Under the pieces are notes generated by a model. That model searched no databases. It saw only the letters and a program-made list of their open reading frames with translations, and was not told where the DNA came from. Positions 1 to 11,600 of a DNA stretch of 64,000 bases are shown here, in pieces (position 1 is the stretch's first letter; each line of letters begins with the position of its first letter). The translations under genes were made by a program, and so were the position numbers. The stretch is from Lytechinus pictus. Taxonomy: Eukaryota > Echinodermata > Echinoidea > Temnopleuroida > Toxopneustidae. Location of the stretch: assembly GCF_037042905.1 (NCBI RefSeq), contig NW_026974140.1:18340001-18404000 (forward strand), written 5' to 3'.

Positions 1-24
1 GATGCCAACTGGAGGCGTTTACAA
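1..24 (+). CDS. possible 3' end of an upstream exon (weak)
   Basis: The first 24 bases read DANWRRLQ in phase 0 and are followed directly by a good donor (GTAAGA at 25-30). Every visible junction of the RhoGEF gene downstream is phase 0, so this could be the end of its preceding exon. Against it, the stretch is only eight codons, the acceptor lies outside the window, and I recognise no family motif. It may equally be chance. Treat as a candidate only. Confidence 0.2.
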
Positions 25-1224
25 GTAAGATGCCCTCCAAATATGTGGAAAATTGAATTAGATATAATGAGTTGAACATTGGCCTGTGAATTTGTAGTTT
101 GGTGTTGGCCTTTCTGGTTGAGTTTACCCCCCTGACAAATCATCCACTTAGAATGACCCCTTGGGGTGGTAGCGGGGTCATGTTGTTCCTGCCAAATTGA
201 AGGGTCCTGACCCCCCTTGGACCCATTGTTACTTGCCTTCTGTTGACTTTGAACTCCTCACTCTTGTCCTCTACTCTCCTGCAGATTGATACTTGATAGG
301 GATTTTAAAATATTTGTTCTTGCAGATTTATGTCTTGGTGTATTAATGGTGGGAATGAGGTGTAAAACGTGTCATAAGAATAATATTTTCATACTTCTTT
401 GTTTCATAATGTCAATCTGTTGATGGTCTAAATTCAGAAGGGTGATGCCATTCAGTTTCAAAGCTCTGCTGGTTCAGCCTCACATGATTTTAAATATGTA
501 TGATATTCTTTTTTTCTTCCATGGGGATTGTGACAAGAATACTAGATTCTATTTTGTTCATAATTTTGTATAATATGTATTATGTTTAGTACCAGAAAGA
601 CATTATGCTACATCTAGTACTACGACTGTACTGGATGTTTGCCAAATGTTCTGCATGAAACATATTCTTTGACGGGACAAAATACCTTTTATGCACTATT
701 TAGGAGACAATATGAAAACTAATAGTGTTATTTGACTTCTAATAAATCACATCAAATCAGTGAATGATATTTATCATGACCAACTCTAAAGATGTCCCAT
801 TTCATTCATATCTGGTGGGAAAAGAGTAGACTGATCATTATGTCATGCCTCTGTACACCAAATGTATCGTTGTGCTGTGAATCCCTGGTGCTGTATAGGA
901 GAGGTATTGCTTGCATCTCTGTTTTGAGCCTCTCAGCATTGAACTTGTACATGTATATGACTGGTTGCTCTATTGATCTAGGGTGGGTATATCTGAGTGT
1001 CATCTTTCCTGGCCCCGTGGCCCTTGGGTTCTTCAACCTCTTGATGCTCTAATGTAAGGATAAAGAGCGCAGGTGGTGCCCATGTGTCAACTGTACATGT
1101 ACAAGCGACTCATATTTCATGTATTTCTTGGCCCTATTTAATGACGGGAGGTTCATGGAGTATATTTCAGGGCAGAAGATGTTTGTACTTTGCAAACATA
1201 AATAGTGTGTGGGGATACTTATCA

Positions 1225-1440
1225 GGCGCGATAGCTCAGTCGGTAGAGCGGGGGACTCGTATTCCGGTGACCCGGGTTCGATTCCCACTTGGTGCGCTAG
1301 TGCCCTTTGGTAAGGCATTAATCCTCAGTACCAGGTCCTTCGGAGAGGACCTTAAGCCGTCGGTCCTCTGGTTGCTTGCTTACAAGCATTCATGCTTTCT
1401 TAGCAATCAGGTAAAAAATCACCACCAATACCAATACCAA
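1225..1440 (+). mobile_element. tRNA-derived SINE, family A
   Basis: The head is tRNA-like. It has a clean A box (TAGCTCAGTCGG, 1232-1243) and B box (GGTTCGATTCC, 1275-1285) about 31 bases apart. The acceptor and T stems are only partly paired, so it is not a working tRNA gene. A body of about 130 bases follows (CCTTTGGTAAGGCATTAATC, then CTTTCTTAGCAATCAGGTAA). It ends in a short simple repeat of ACCAAT type. The same head and body recur on the minus strand at 19336-19527, which shows a dispersed family. RNA polymerase III would transcribe from the internal boxes. Both ends are approximate. Confidence 0.85.
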
Positions 1441-3315
1441 TTTACTTCAGTGAAAATAGTTTGAAGAAAATGATGATCATAAATGTTGATTTTGAACTAT
1501 ATATATTTCATGTTTGTAATTTTAACGTTGAAGGCATAAATTAGCTTATTTTGCCATGCAAAGCCACTTTATACAGACATTTAGGCTTATGTATGAGGGA
1601 TCAATTTAAACGCAATGTACCTGTTTTTCAACTTTTATTTAATTTTCTTCTACCGAATATTTTCTTTATTTAGGCCTATATGATTCCAGTTTGTATCTGA
1701 AATAGTTGAATTTAGTGTGGAAAAGTGTTTTTTAGTATGATTACACCTTTCCCTCATTATTACTTTGTAACTTGCAATATTAAGAATTTATCCATTATGC
1801 AGAACTATGATTATGAACGAAAAACTCTATTATTAAAAAACATAAAACGTCATTTTCCTCCGACGAAGATTCTGCTAGGATCGAAAGCTTAGGCCCCTTT
1901 TGACTCTCTAACATAAAACTCTATCAGAAATGAATAAGTGGCCCACTTCACTCAAGAACCAATCAAATGTCTCATTTCATTTGCTCCCAGCAATGCACAG
2001 CTTTAATCTGTTCACCTGGATTCGTTTGAACTAGAAACGGAATGAAAAATGTATCTAATAATCACAGACTGTGTCGGCTCAATAAGTTAGTAATTTATGG
2101 TTCATTGCCTCCTGGACCACACACTATACTCACTTCTATTTCCTGCCTATCTTTCCTCCAAAGCTTACCCCAAAGTCCACCGGGACAAAAAATCCAACAT
2201 TCTCTCCCCAAAATTATAAAGAAATACCGACAACAAAAAAATATGATGGAGATGAAATATTTGAGGAAATCAGATGTATCTCAACTGCTGGCCTAGTTTT
2301 TCTTTCATCGTATGGTAGCCTCAAATTTATTACAGGATGTAATTCTAGCCGACAATTTGTTCCGATGATTTTGACATTGTGCTGCGTTTGAATGCAAACT
2401 TGTCATTGCTTATTTAAGGGTACATTTGTATCTAGTCAAAAGTAATTTGGTTGTATGAAATCATATTGATTTTCTTCTAGTGGAATAATGATGGAACGGT
2501 CATTGCCGATTTGTATTTGTTATACCTCATTATGATGAATTACAACAATAATTTCTTATGTCTTTTACAAGTAATATAAATTCAAAAACTTATAAATGCA
2601 GCCATGTTCGCTGTACTGCACAACATATGCCTATACCTAATTCCAGGTGCAAGAATTTAATAGAAATCTGTAATCACCCTCCGAACCATATCTAGTTGTT
2701 GATAATTAGATGGTCGTATGATGGGGGAGGCCAAAACTTCACTTTATTATATTAGGCAGAACGGGTTTAAGATTTTTATTAAAACTAGTACCGATCTGCA
2801 ATTTGTCATCTTCCCTTTATTCATATTACTATGAGAATCATTTGATCATATCCCTCCTCAATGATTAGATTTTGTATTATTCATCTCAAGCCTGAAATGT
2901 GAGCCTGTATACTATTCAATTCATTGTTAACACATTCAGACAATGAAGATGAAATATGGTTGTCAAATCTATACAGAGAGCCTGTACATCAAAGTCTAAC
3001 CAGTCACCATGACCTGAACATGACCTCGACAGTGGGCGCTGTCATACCCATCTCCATGTAATTCCAGGACAGAAGTGATTTTATCGGTAATTTGGACTGG
3101 TTATAGCCAGGTGTAATAGATGACTAGCATCCGATAGTACTGGATAAAAACCAGCTCCACATGCTATATAAGCAAATTATATCTGCCATTAAGAAGATCC
3201 AATTGTTTTTGCACCCTATGAATGACAAGTTGGCTTTCCTTGCCTGATTATTGGGTTTAAAATTATTCCATTTTAATAATTCTATTGATAAGGGCCATGT
3301 TGCTTTAAAGTTAGT

Positions 3316-3447
3316 ATTATGGTATCTTTGCCATCCAATGGTAACTTACATAGAGTTCTTGAATTTGATTGGCTTTTGAGTGTTGTTGGCTTGTTGCCAT
3401 GGTAGTTACCATTTGAAGGCAAAGTTACCATAATAATTTTTATGCAT
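3316..3447. repeat. hairpin (inverted) repeat
   Basis: Two arms of about 32-34 bases, 3316-3347 and 3414-3447, are inverted copies of each other (ATTATGGTATCTTTGCC against GGCAAAGTTACCATAATAAT) with a spacer of about 66 bases. A related word set appears near 60975-61075 (TAACTTTGCTATTATGG). It is probably the remnant of a small foldback element. No target duplication is certain. Confidence 0.6.
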
Positions 3448-5978
3448 ACATTGTCAAATTTCACTTTTTATTGTGTGTGTAGATGCCACTCTTGTGTCAT
3501 AACTGGGGTTGAAATCATGGACCTGCTTCCTCTCATCAAACCAATCATCAGCATCTGCAAGGGTTGTTAACATTTACATGGAATCATCTTCATCACCATC
3601 AGACTTCTTGACAGCCCTTCACCTTTTCTTGGGATAGAGCATGGTCGCTTGCGTTAAAATCATTGACAGATCATAACGCATCTGGAACTAGCTCATGGGA
3701 TATTCTTGTACATTGATACCCTTCCATTAATTCATGTATTGAGCTAATAACGGATGATGTGGACTCTAGGCATACTTATTTTCAAGAAAATAAAAGGCCG
3801 AGCACTAGAATAAGCTGCACTACTTTGGTGTTATTATTGTTCGTACTAGAGTAGAGGTGCATCGGATCACATCTTGGAATTTAAGAATTCAATTTTTCAA
3901 ATCATTGGACACTGAGGTCAAAGGTCACTTGGTTTCCGTTCAAGCATTTCAATCCCAGCGGTTACCATGACAATCTACCGTATTTTGGTGGCTATTTAGG
4001 AAATAGTGATCATGCAATTTAATCAGTGGGTCCACATTATAAGATGATTAATTCACGAAAGGGGTATAGTTGTATAAAGGAGTAAATTATATTTTTTGGA
4101 GCCATACTGGTATTATGGCTCAATACTGAATTAATCATCTTTCTTCATTTGAAAACAGTTTTTTTGTGGTATAGGCCTATAGTAGAATTGCTACCTTTTG
4201 GGGCCTTTCAAGATGCTACTGCTTGATGAGCCAGAAAGACATATCACTTACATAGCATTCTTTTTGGTTGTTGCTTTCCATAAAAATATTGTGTTGATAC
4301 TTCTTTTTTGTAATTTGGTTAAATGATATAATGTAAACATGTTTATTGCAATTTGCAAGATGCCCAGGGAATAAACTGTATTGTAAAGGATCTGAATCAA
4401 ACATTCTAATTGCCTTATTGCTTTCACATATAATATTTAAGTCAGACATGGAGCAATTTTAATGCTCTTTTTAGGAAATAAGGGCAGTGAGAAATGGGTA
4501 GGGGTGTAAAATCGATGTGCATAGTTACAAAATAAAGGTTAGTCAGTAGTCAATATAACAAAATAGTTGGTAAATATTTGGGCCTATTGAAGTGAACATT
4601 TTTGGGGTTCAAGACCAACAGAAGTTTTGGTATTGTTTTTTTTTTTGTTACCAATAATCAGCTAATTATTACCATCATATTTTTCAATCTATACCAATAT
4701 TTTCCTGTTGGACACATTATCACCCAAATCCTTTTAAAAAATCCCTTTGAGAGCATATAAGGACAGAGCATTCAAGTGTTATTGTCCAGGATGCTGTGTA
4801 TAATATGTTGATATATATCTTTATGATATGATACAATATTGTGAGATGGCATAGGATATATACAATGTCAAGGTTACCCTGGCCCACCTGTAGGTGATTA
4901 ATCAGTAGAGAGAGATGGAGAGAGGGAGGGAGAGGTTTAGAGGGATGGGGCACTGAGGGGGGGGGGGGAATGAAAGCAGGTGCGTTTGGAAGAAAAAGTC
5001 CATTCTGATGGGTAGGAGCTAGTATGCTGTGCAAACCCTTCACTCGAGTTAAGGGTCTGAATGTGCAGTCTATTCATGCCTTGTGTACTGAAGGCCCTCT
5101 CAGCAAGTTTTGTATGTGCTAGTCTTTGCCTGGAGACCCACATGTTGATCAAAGTTTCAATCAGTGTCTGTGTCTGCAGACTAGGTAGGGGCCTATAGAT
5201 AGATAATAAAAATAATAAGAACCTACCTGAGAAGCCGAATGCATCATCAAACATTAGTAATAGATTGTTTTGTGTAAGGTTTGTACACAAATTGCATCAT
5301 TTTCCACATATTCCCTTGATTACTTAAAAAAAATTAACCCCCCCCCCCCTTCAAAACATCCTTTTATCAAGGAAAACATGAAAATGCAGAGAAACATGTG
5401 GCTTGAGTTGAGGCTAGAAAGCAATCTTCATAACATTTCTGTATATCATTGAATCCAACTCATCTTATTTTCCTCCTAACCTTGAGATTCAAATCTAGAT
5501 TTCTTCCATCAGTTTGCGGTTACTCTCTAGCAATTGAAGAGTAAAAGTCCACTTCATACAATTTAGTAATTGGTCAGCATAGTAGTAGTCATTTTTTCTC
5601 TCTTACTCACAAGGTGACAGAAAATGATGGATATTATGATGCTGAAATTTGTTACTGTTTATGTGTGAGAAGGAATGTTCCCTTGCAGAGTTGTTTACAA
5701 ATAACGTCTATAAATGGCCCAGTTTTTGTTCAATTCTTTTTCAAGGAGATAAGAAGAGTTATTATTTCCCCTTTCTCACTTTTTCTTCCTGGGTACTTGA
5801 GGAAAGTATTGCTTTGAGCATAGACCAGCTCTGAGGCTAGTACTCTGGTTTCAAAGGTCCTTACGAAACAATGTCCCCCATATCAATCAACTATTCTCCC
5901 CTTTCACTATTAATACTCTTATATTCAGTCTTTCCCCTCTTTGACACTTCACACATTTCATTTTTTTTGCTGAAAAGC

Positions 5979-6287
5979 TGTGGTATAGTTCTGACTCTCG
6001 CCTTGTAATCAGAGGGTCGTGTTTTCGAATCCCACTGTGGCCTAGCATCCTTCGGCAAGGCATCAATCTACACTTAGCCACTCTCCACCCAGGTGCTAAA
6101 TGGATACCCTGTAGGATGTGAAGGTCATAAGCCTGTCCAGTATTGTGTGTACCTCAATGGCAACTGGCTTGAATACTCCCTAGGGAGTAGAGGATGCACA
6201 TACATTGTGTGTGGGGGGGGGGGTGACGGGTTGAATCAGTTGATTTGGGTAATAGTTTAGTAAACCTGTATTAAAGTGCTTAGATAC
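5979..6287 (+). mobile_element. tRNA-derived SINE, family B, degraded
   Basis: A degenerate tRNA-like head lies at 5981-6035: an A-box-like TGGTATAGTTCTG and a B-box-like TTTTCGAATCCC. The body is shared with the copy at 7290-7590: GGCCTAGC, TCCTT-GGCAA, CCACTCTCCACCCAGGTG, GGGAGT, CATACATTGT. A G run interrupts the body near 6210. The 3' part stops at AAAGTGCTTAGA, before the GCGCTATATAAATG tail seen in the other copy, so it is truncated or diverged. No protein is encoded. Confidence 0.75.
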
Positions 6288-7289
6288 ATGTATGTATACA
6301 ATGTAGGCAGTCATTGTAAATAATCAGATTATTAATAATAAATATTTATCCCCCTTTCACTTTTTCTCTTACATCACTGCTATCCCTTCAACCTGTCTCT
6401 CCCCTCTCTATATTATTTCGCCCATCTAATCAGCAGAATTGCTTCAACTTCCATAAACCCTGTTTACATGTTTCTGAACAAAATGGAATCAAGCCCAGAG
6501 AGTGAATAAACGTGATTTGAACGTGTCAAGTAATCAGGTCAAAATGTTTGATTAAATTATACTCATAATGGACTGTTTTCCGTTCCTGTAAGCTTGGAAC
6601 CCTGCCTCCATTGGTTCTTGTAGTCTTCTATAGGTGATAGTACTTCTGGTTTGGAAAGCTATCAGGATCGGCAAGCTTCGTTTCGTCTTCTTGTCTGGTC
6701 GTGAAAGTGAGCATGCGATAAAGGGCAGGAAGCGAGATAACACTCTCAAGTGCTCTCCGATAAGGAGACAGGGAGAGAGAGAGGTGAAAATATCTTCAAC
6801 AGTAAAATGTGTTACAGTCCTTCTCTTCTCTTAGGTCATGTACCTTCATAGCTAGGCTTCTTTCCATACTACTTCAAGGGGATGTATATAGCGATCAATC
6901 GTAGAGTTGATATGTACAATTGATTATTCATAATGATAAATGTAAGGAATTTTACAAATTAGCCCTATGATCAAGCGCTAGGATTTGTGTTACCGGGGTC
7001 CAGGTGAAAATATACCTTATACATGTATGCACCTTCAAAGGGCTATAAGACTGTTTGTATTGTAGATTACATTACATAAAAACTCATTGACTATAAACAA
7101 AATTTTATTGACTAATGAACAAATAATTTTAATTGTAATATTAGTAATCATCCTTTGGTATATATATATATTTTTTTTACAAACCTATCCGCAATAGAGG
7201 CACAAATAAAATGAATAGGCCTATAGGGCAAAATCTATAGCTTTATGGATGTTTATTGCTCAAAATTACTCTTTACTTATACATTTAGT

Positions 7290-7590
7290 ATGATTTGTGT
7301 TCGAATCCCACCATGGCCTAGCGTCCTTTGGCAATGCGTCAATCCACAATTCGCCACTCTCCACCCAGGTGTTAAATGGGTACCCGGTAGGATGCGAAAG
7401 CCTATGTAGTATGCCTAGCAATTGAGTCTTGGAACTCTTGTTGGAATGCTCCCCAGGGAGTGGAGAAGGTGCATACATTGTATGCGGGCATGCAAGGATC
7501 CGATGACCGGGGTAATAATATATCTGTAAAGTGCTTAGAGACGTCGTTCCGATGAATTAAGCGCTATATAAATGTGGAATATTATTATAT
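7290..7590 (+). mobile_element. tRNA-derived SINE, family B, 5'-truncated
   Basis: It begins inside the tRNA-like head at the B-box region (GTGTTCGAATCCC, 7297-7309), so the A box is missing. The body matches 5979-6287. The 3' end is complete: AAAGTGCTTAGAGACGTC, then GCGCTATATAAATG and a short ATT-rich tail. Such 5' truncation with an intact tail fits target-primed reverse transcription using a partner LINE. The head is lost, so it should be transcriptionally dead. Confidence 0.8.
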
Positions 7591-8609
7591 TTGTAATTTT
7601 GTATGGCTACATCTTTGCATAAGAATCATTTTGGCAGTTTAGCTACCATATGCATTTGGGGAACACTTACATATTTAACTTCTCAAAACGATTCCCTTGT
7701 ACATATCCTCATGACTACCCTCCATATGAAGAATATGAAAACATATCCAGTTTCAATACTCTCATATTTTGAATTAATGCAAGTGAAACAAAAAAAATCT
7801 TTTGGATATGACAAGCAATCTACAAAAAGCTCCAACATATGATGTTACATATGTTGAAAATTGCACTTAAGTTGCTACTTGTATTACCTCATTACACCTA
7901 TTGAGTGTTATTTCTTCATTCTGTGGTTCCCTGACCAAAACCCATGTTCAATTTGTCCCACTCTACCACTCTTACCACAATGAAAGTACAATGATAGGCT
8001 GTCATCAATATGGGTCTGAGATGGAAGACTGGTTGCCATTTCTCATCTGTAAGCATTCACCAAAGCCTACAGTGAAGATATCAACGCATTAAGGCGAGAT
8101 ATGGTTGATCTCTGACTCTGCCTCTGCCAGAAGACTGACGGAGAATATTTGGGATAGCGATGGATGATAATGGATGGCTGTTCAGTATTTGACACAATTG
8201 GTCATAATTTGTGAATGAAGAATACACCACAGCTATATATGTCTTATGTTGACATGTGAAAGAACAAAAACAATGTATAACTATAAGAGAAGAATGTGGA
8301 AAAAGTAGGGAAAGAGAGAGAGAGGGGAGGGGGAGGGGTGTGAAAGGTAGAACATGTTTATACTCCAAAGTAGAACATTTTAATACTCCAAATATTATTA
8401 GTTCATTTTTTTTTTCAAGCAGCTTAGGGAATGGCTTCAATTGTATATATTCTGATGAGAACACTAGCAAACAGTCTATCAGTCCGTCACCTATATTTCA
8501 TTTCTAATCAAAAGCATCAACACCTTTAATCATCCAAATGTCATTGTAATCAAGAGGTAACAATCAAAATCAAAATTAAATTTTGTCACGTTATTGTCGC
8601 CCTCTACAG

Positions 8610-8687
8610 GATATCAAGCCTCATATTTTGTCAACATTCTTGGAAACAGAGAGATTCTACGTCCAGTCTCTGGAATTTCTTGTCAAG
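8610..8687 (+). CDS. ARHGEF17: ARHGEF17-like exon: start of DH domain (CR1)
   Basis: A 78-bp exon encodes DIKPHILSTFLETERFYVQS and then LEFLVK, 26 residues. The acceptor is CCTCTACAG (ends 8609) and the donor is GTAAGT (8688-8693). It carries the first half of helix alpha-1. The glutamate of the ETE motif, which in DH domains contacts switch I of the GTPase, is present. The frame is phase 0 at both ends and reads straight into NYLQPLK of the next exon, as expected inside one alpha helix. It is too short to appear as a long open frame, so simple ORF searches miss it. Confidence 0.85.
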
Positions 8688-11600
8688 GTAAGTTTCCCCT
8701 GAAATAAGTTCTTTTATCAAAGACAAAATAACATTTTAATTTAATATAGGCCTATGCAGTGGGTATCAAAAAAAGTTTACACTTTGAAAAAGCCCTGGGA
8801 ATTAAAAAATATACAACATGTGGGTAATTTTTTCACATATAATCTTTGGTTTGGGTCTGACCTATCCAATGAAAGTAAAAATTTTGACAGAATGTTACAC
8901 TTGAATGAACACTTTTCATTTTTGTAAAACTCGCAGAAATTCATTTGCGCAGAAATGCTCCTTTTCACGCTGTGTCAAGGGGAAAGGGCGAAATCAAACT
9001 TACCCTGCGAATTATTTCTCATACATTTCCCTTGCACTTTTAGTCAATTGAAATAAAATGGATACATTAAAGCATTTTGTAACAAGTTTGCCACCCAGAT
9101 TCAAATTTCAACACTTAGTAAGCACAACCTTTACCCTTTTTGTGCCAGTTGGATCTGAGGACATAACTGAATCTAAACAAAAGTTTATCTCACACATCTC
9201 CAGCATTTTTTCACTAAGTTTTTATCATCAAAGTGGGTTTACATTTTATTTTTCATTTAATACTTGTTTCTCCACACTTTTGCCAAGCTTGACAATGCTT
9301 AGCAAAAGGAAAATCAAGCCTAAGCCTTTTCATGTAAATCACAGCTCAGTGTAAAGCAAATATCATCACCATGGCCTCGGTGTGTGGGGGAGTGGGGTGG
9401 GGCGCAATGCATCCTTCGAAGTATTTTGGGCAAGGAAACAAGTTAAAAAAGGGTAAAAGATATCTTCAAATCAATTTTACTAGCTAAATTCCACGTGTTC
9501 TTCATGATTAAGGTCTACTTTTATTCGCATAACTATTTCAAAATTCTGTGCAAATCATTTTTCACTAACTTTTCAAAAGTATGTGGTGCTCACTCAAGCG
9601 GAAATATTTTTCCACAGTTATATTGCCATTTGCTTAAATGGATCTGTACCAATGTTAAAATGTGAAAAAATCTTCAGGTTATTGCAAATGTATAATTTTA
9701 CAGGATTTTTTCTTAGTGTTAACTTTTTTTTTATACGCACTATAATAATAACCATAATACGGAAACATGTATTTCATCACACAATCTTGCAAGAAATTGT
9801 TTATAAGCAGCCTCCCTATAAATCACAGCTACGATACTGCCCTGTCTACACCTATTAACTTATTGGATAGACAAAATTGGAGGGTGTAGGGGGGGGGGGT
9901 GGCAGAGAGAGGGGGATGGTGAGAGAAGGAAAGATAAAGAGGGGGAGGGGTTAATACAGATGGAGTGGATGGAGAAAGAAAGGATGCTGTATATATGTAA
10001 AAGATGTATTTTATTCAGTTCTTCTTGTATGCCTGTGAATAGACCTTTGCAACATGAAGTGTCAGTATAGACTCGAATTTACAATGTGCTGATGTAATTA
10101 AAGGAGAGAATGAATTGTTCAAAGAGGTGTCTTGTAATAAATAAAGATTTGTAATTGAAAATTATCACCAGAATTGCAAAATTATGGTAGACTTTCTAGC
10201 TATAGGGAGTAGGTAGTTCATTTGTATTACACGTTTGTGATACAGCTTTTTGCTGTAGCAAATATCTATTGAGAAAATAACAATAAGGGCATTGATAGTA
10301 TGTATTGTCAGTAATAAGGGTATTTTTATGCCTTTCTTGCAGTCAGCTGGAATGGAGATAAAAATGTTTTTCACTTCCTAACATAACAGAAAACAGGTGT
10401 CTGCTTCTAGGCACTCTACATTTAAAGGAACATTTAAAAATGTGTTCATAACTGTTTGCTTTGGTTAAGTGTAGCTTAAAGGTGAAGTCTGATTTAGAAT
10501 TTTCAAAGAGGAAGAATTTTTCCTTGTGGCATATTGCTAAGGAAATAGTATGATATGACCTTTGTTTTGATAATACACTTTCAGAAAATCATTGCACCCC
10601 TCATGCTTCTAATGTCTTCAAGGGTCAACATGAAATTATTGGATTTTCATTTTTTTCATATAAATATTATTCTTCACAGCATTTTTGTGTTTGTTTTGGG
10701 CTGTTTCGTACTCTGTACTATGAATGTTTCTGAACCAAAGTTATTTTTGTGCCAGTCTGTCTTTCTATTAGTGCTTTAGGATGACACAGATTTAACATAC
10801 CTAAAACATTAGTAACTTAGACCACCCAGTTAGCTTTTCTGGTGTCACATTAACCACTCTCTTTGGTCATTCTAACACCTTTTTTATGTTCGAAAAATAA
10901 CATTATGTGTGGCAGTTTAACACCATAAGTAGACTTGTTTGCCTAACCATTACTCGTTGGCACCAGTTGACATTATTTCAATAGAAAGGGATGTCTGTCT
11001 TTAGTTTAATGTTTGGCCCATATGTTCTTTCTATCCTCCTTTTTTTAAAATACAAAGAATTTTACTTGATCAGTGAATTCAGGTAATTTTTTATGTGAAG
11101 ATACATTATGTATAGGCCTTGGTCCTGGGTTTTTGTCACAATCATGTCTTGTCAATGAGTTATAATTTATCTCTTTTTCATTTTGGCTGGAAATGGGGGG
11201 GGGGGGGGTCTGAGGCTAGGAACAAATTCATGTGATACCAATCTCAATATACCACCATGATTTATTTCAATATTTACAAGCTTCTTGCCAAAGAACATGA
11301 TTGACCTTGATTCAGAGAAACACAAAAGGGATCACACTGAATGGCAAATGCATTTGGATGTAGTGAATTTGGGATTTTTTTTGGGGGGGGGTCATGAAAT
11401 TCTGTATGAAATTTTGTAGACAGTTGTGGAGTTAACAAACGATGGAAGAACTTTTGGAAACTTTTTTATAACATAATTATCCTTTACAGAACCTTGTGAA
11501 ATCTCAAATTCTACTTGTTCCCAAGCATTCGCTTTGCTTCATAGTGAGATGTACCTTGTTAACCAAGCTTTCATTGCTCAAAATATCTTCAGTACTGGGT

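Larger units (their letters stand above)
25..8609 (+). other. intronic or upstream non-coding stretch
   Basis: No exon could be supported between the left edge and the first DH exon. The open frames here are short, lack family motifs, and several lie inside repeats. The stretch holds three tRNA-derived SINE copies, a hairpin repeat near 3.3 kb, a GA/G-rich patch at about 4910-4970, a run of C at 5339-5350, a G run near 6210 and a GA-rich patch at 8300-8340. Whether 1-8609 is a single intron depends on the doubtful exon at 1-24. I see no core promoter I would defend. Confidence 0.6.

Noticed and set aside
1225..1300. Functional tRNA gene
   Set aside because: A and B boxes are good, but acceptor and T stems are mismatched and the sequence continues into a SINE body found again at 19.4 kb.
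1084..1464. 126-codon + strand open frame
   Set aside because: It runs through the SINE head and body (translation of the A-box region gives the familiar IAQSVE artefact).
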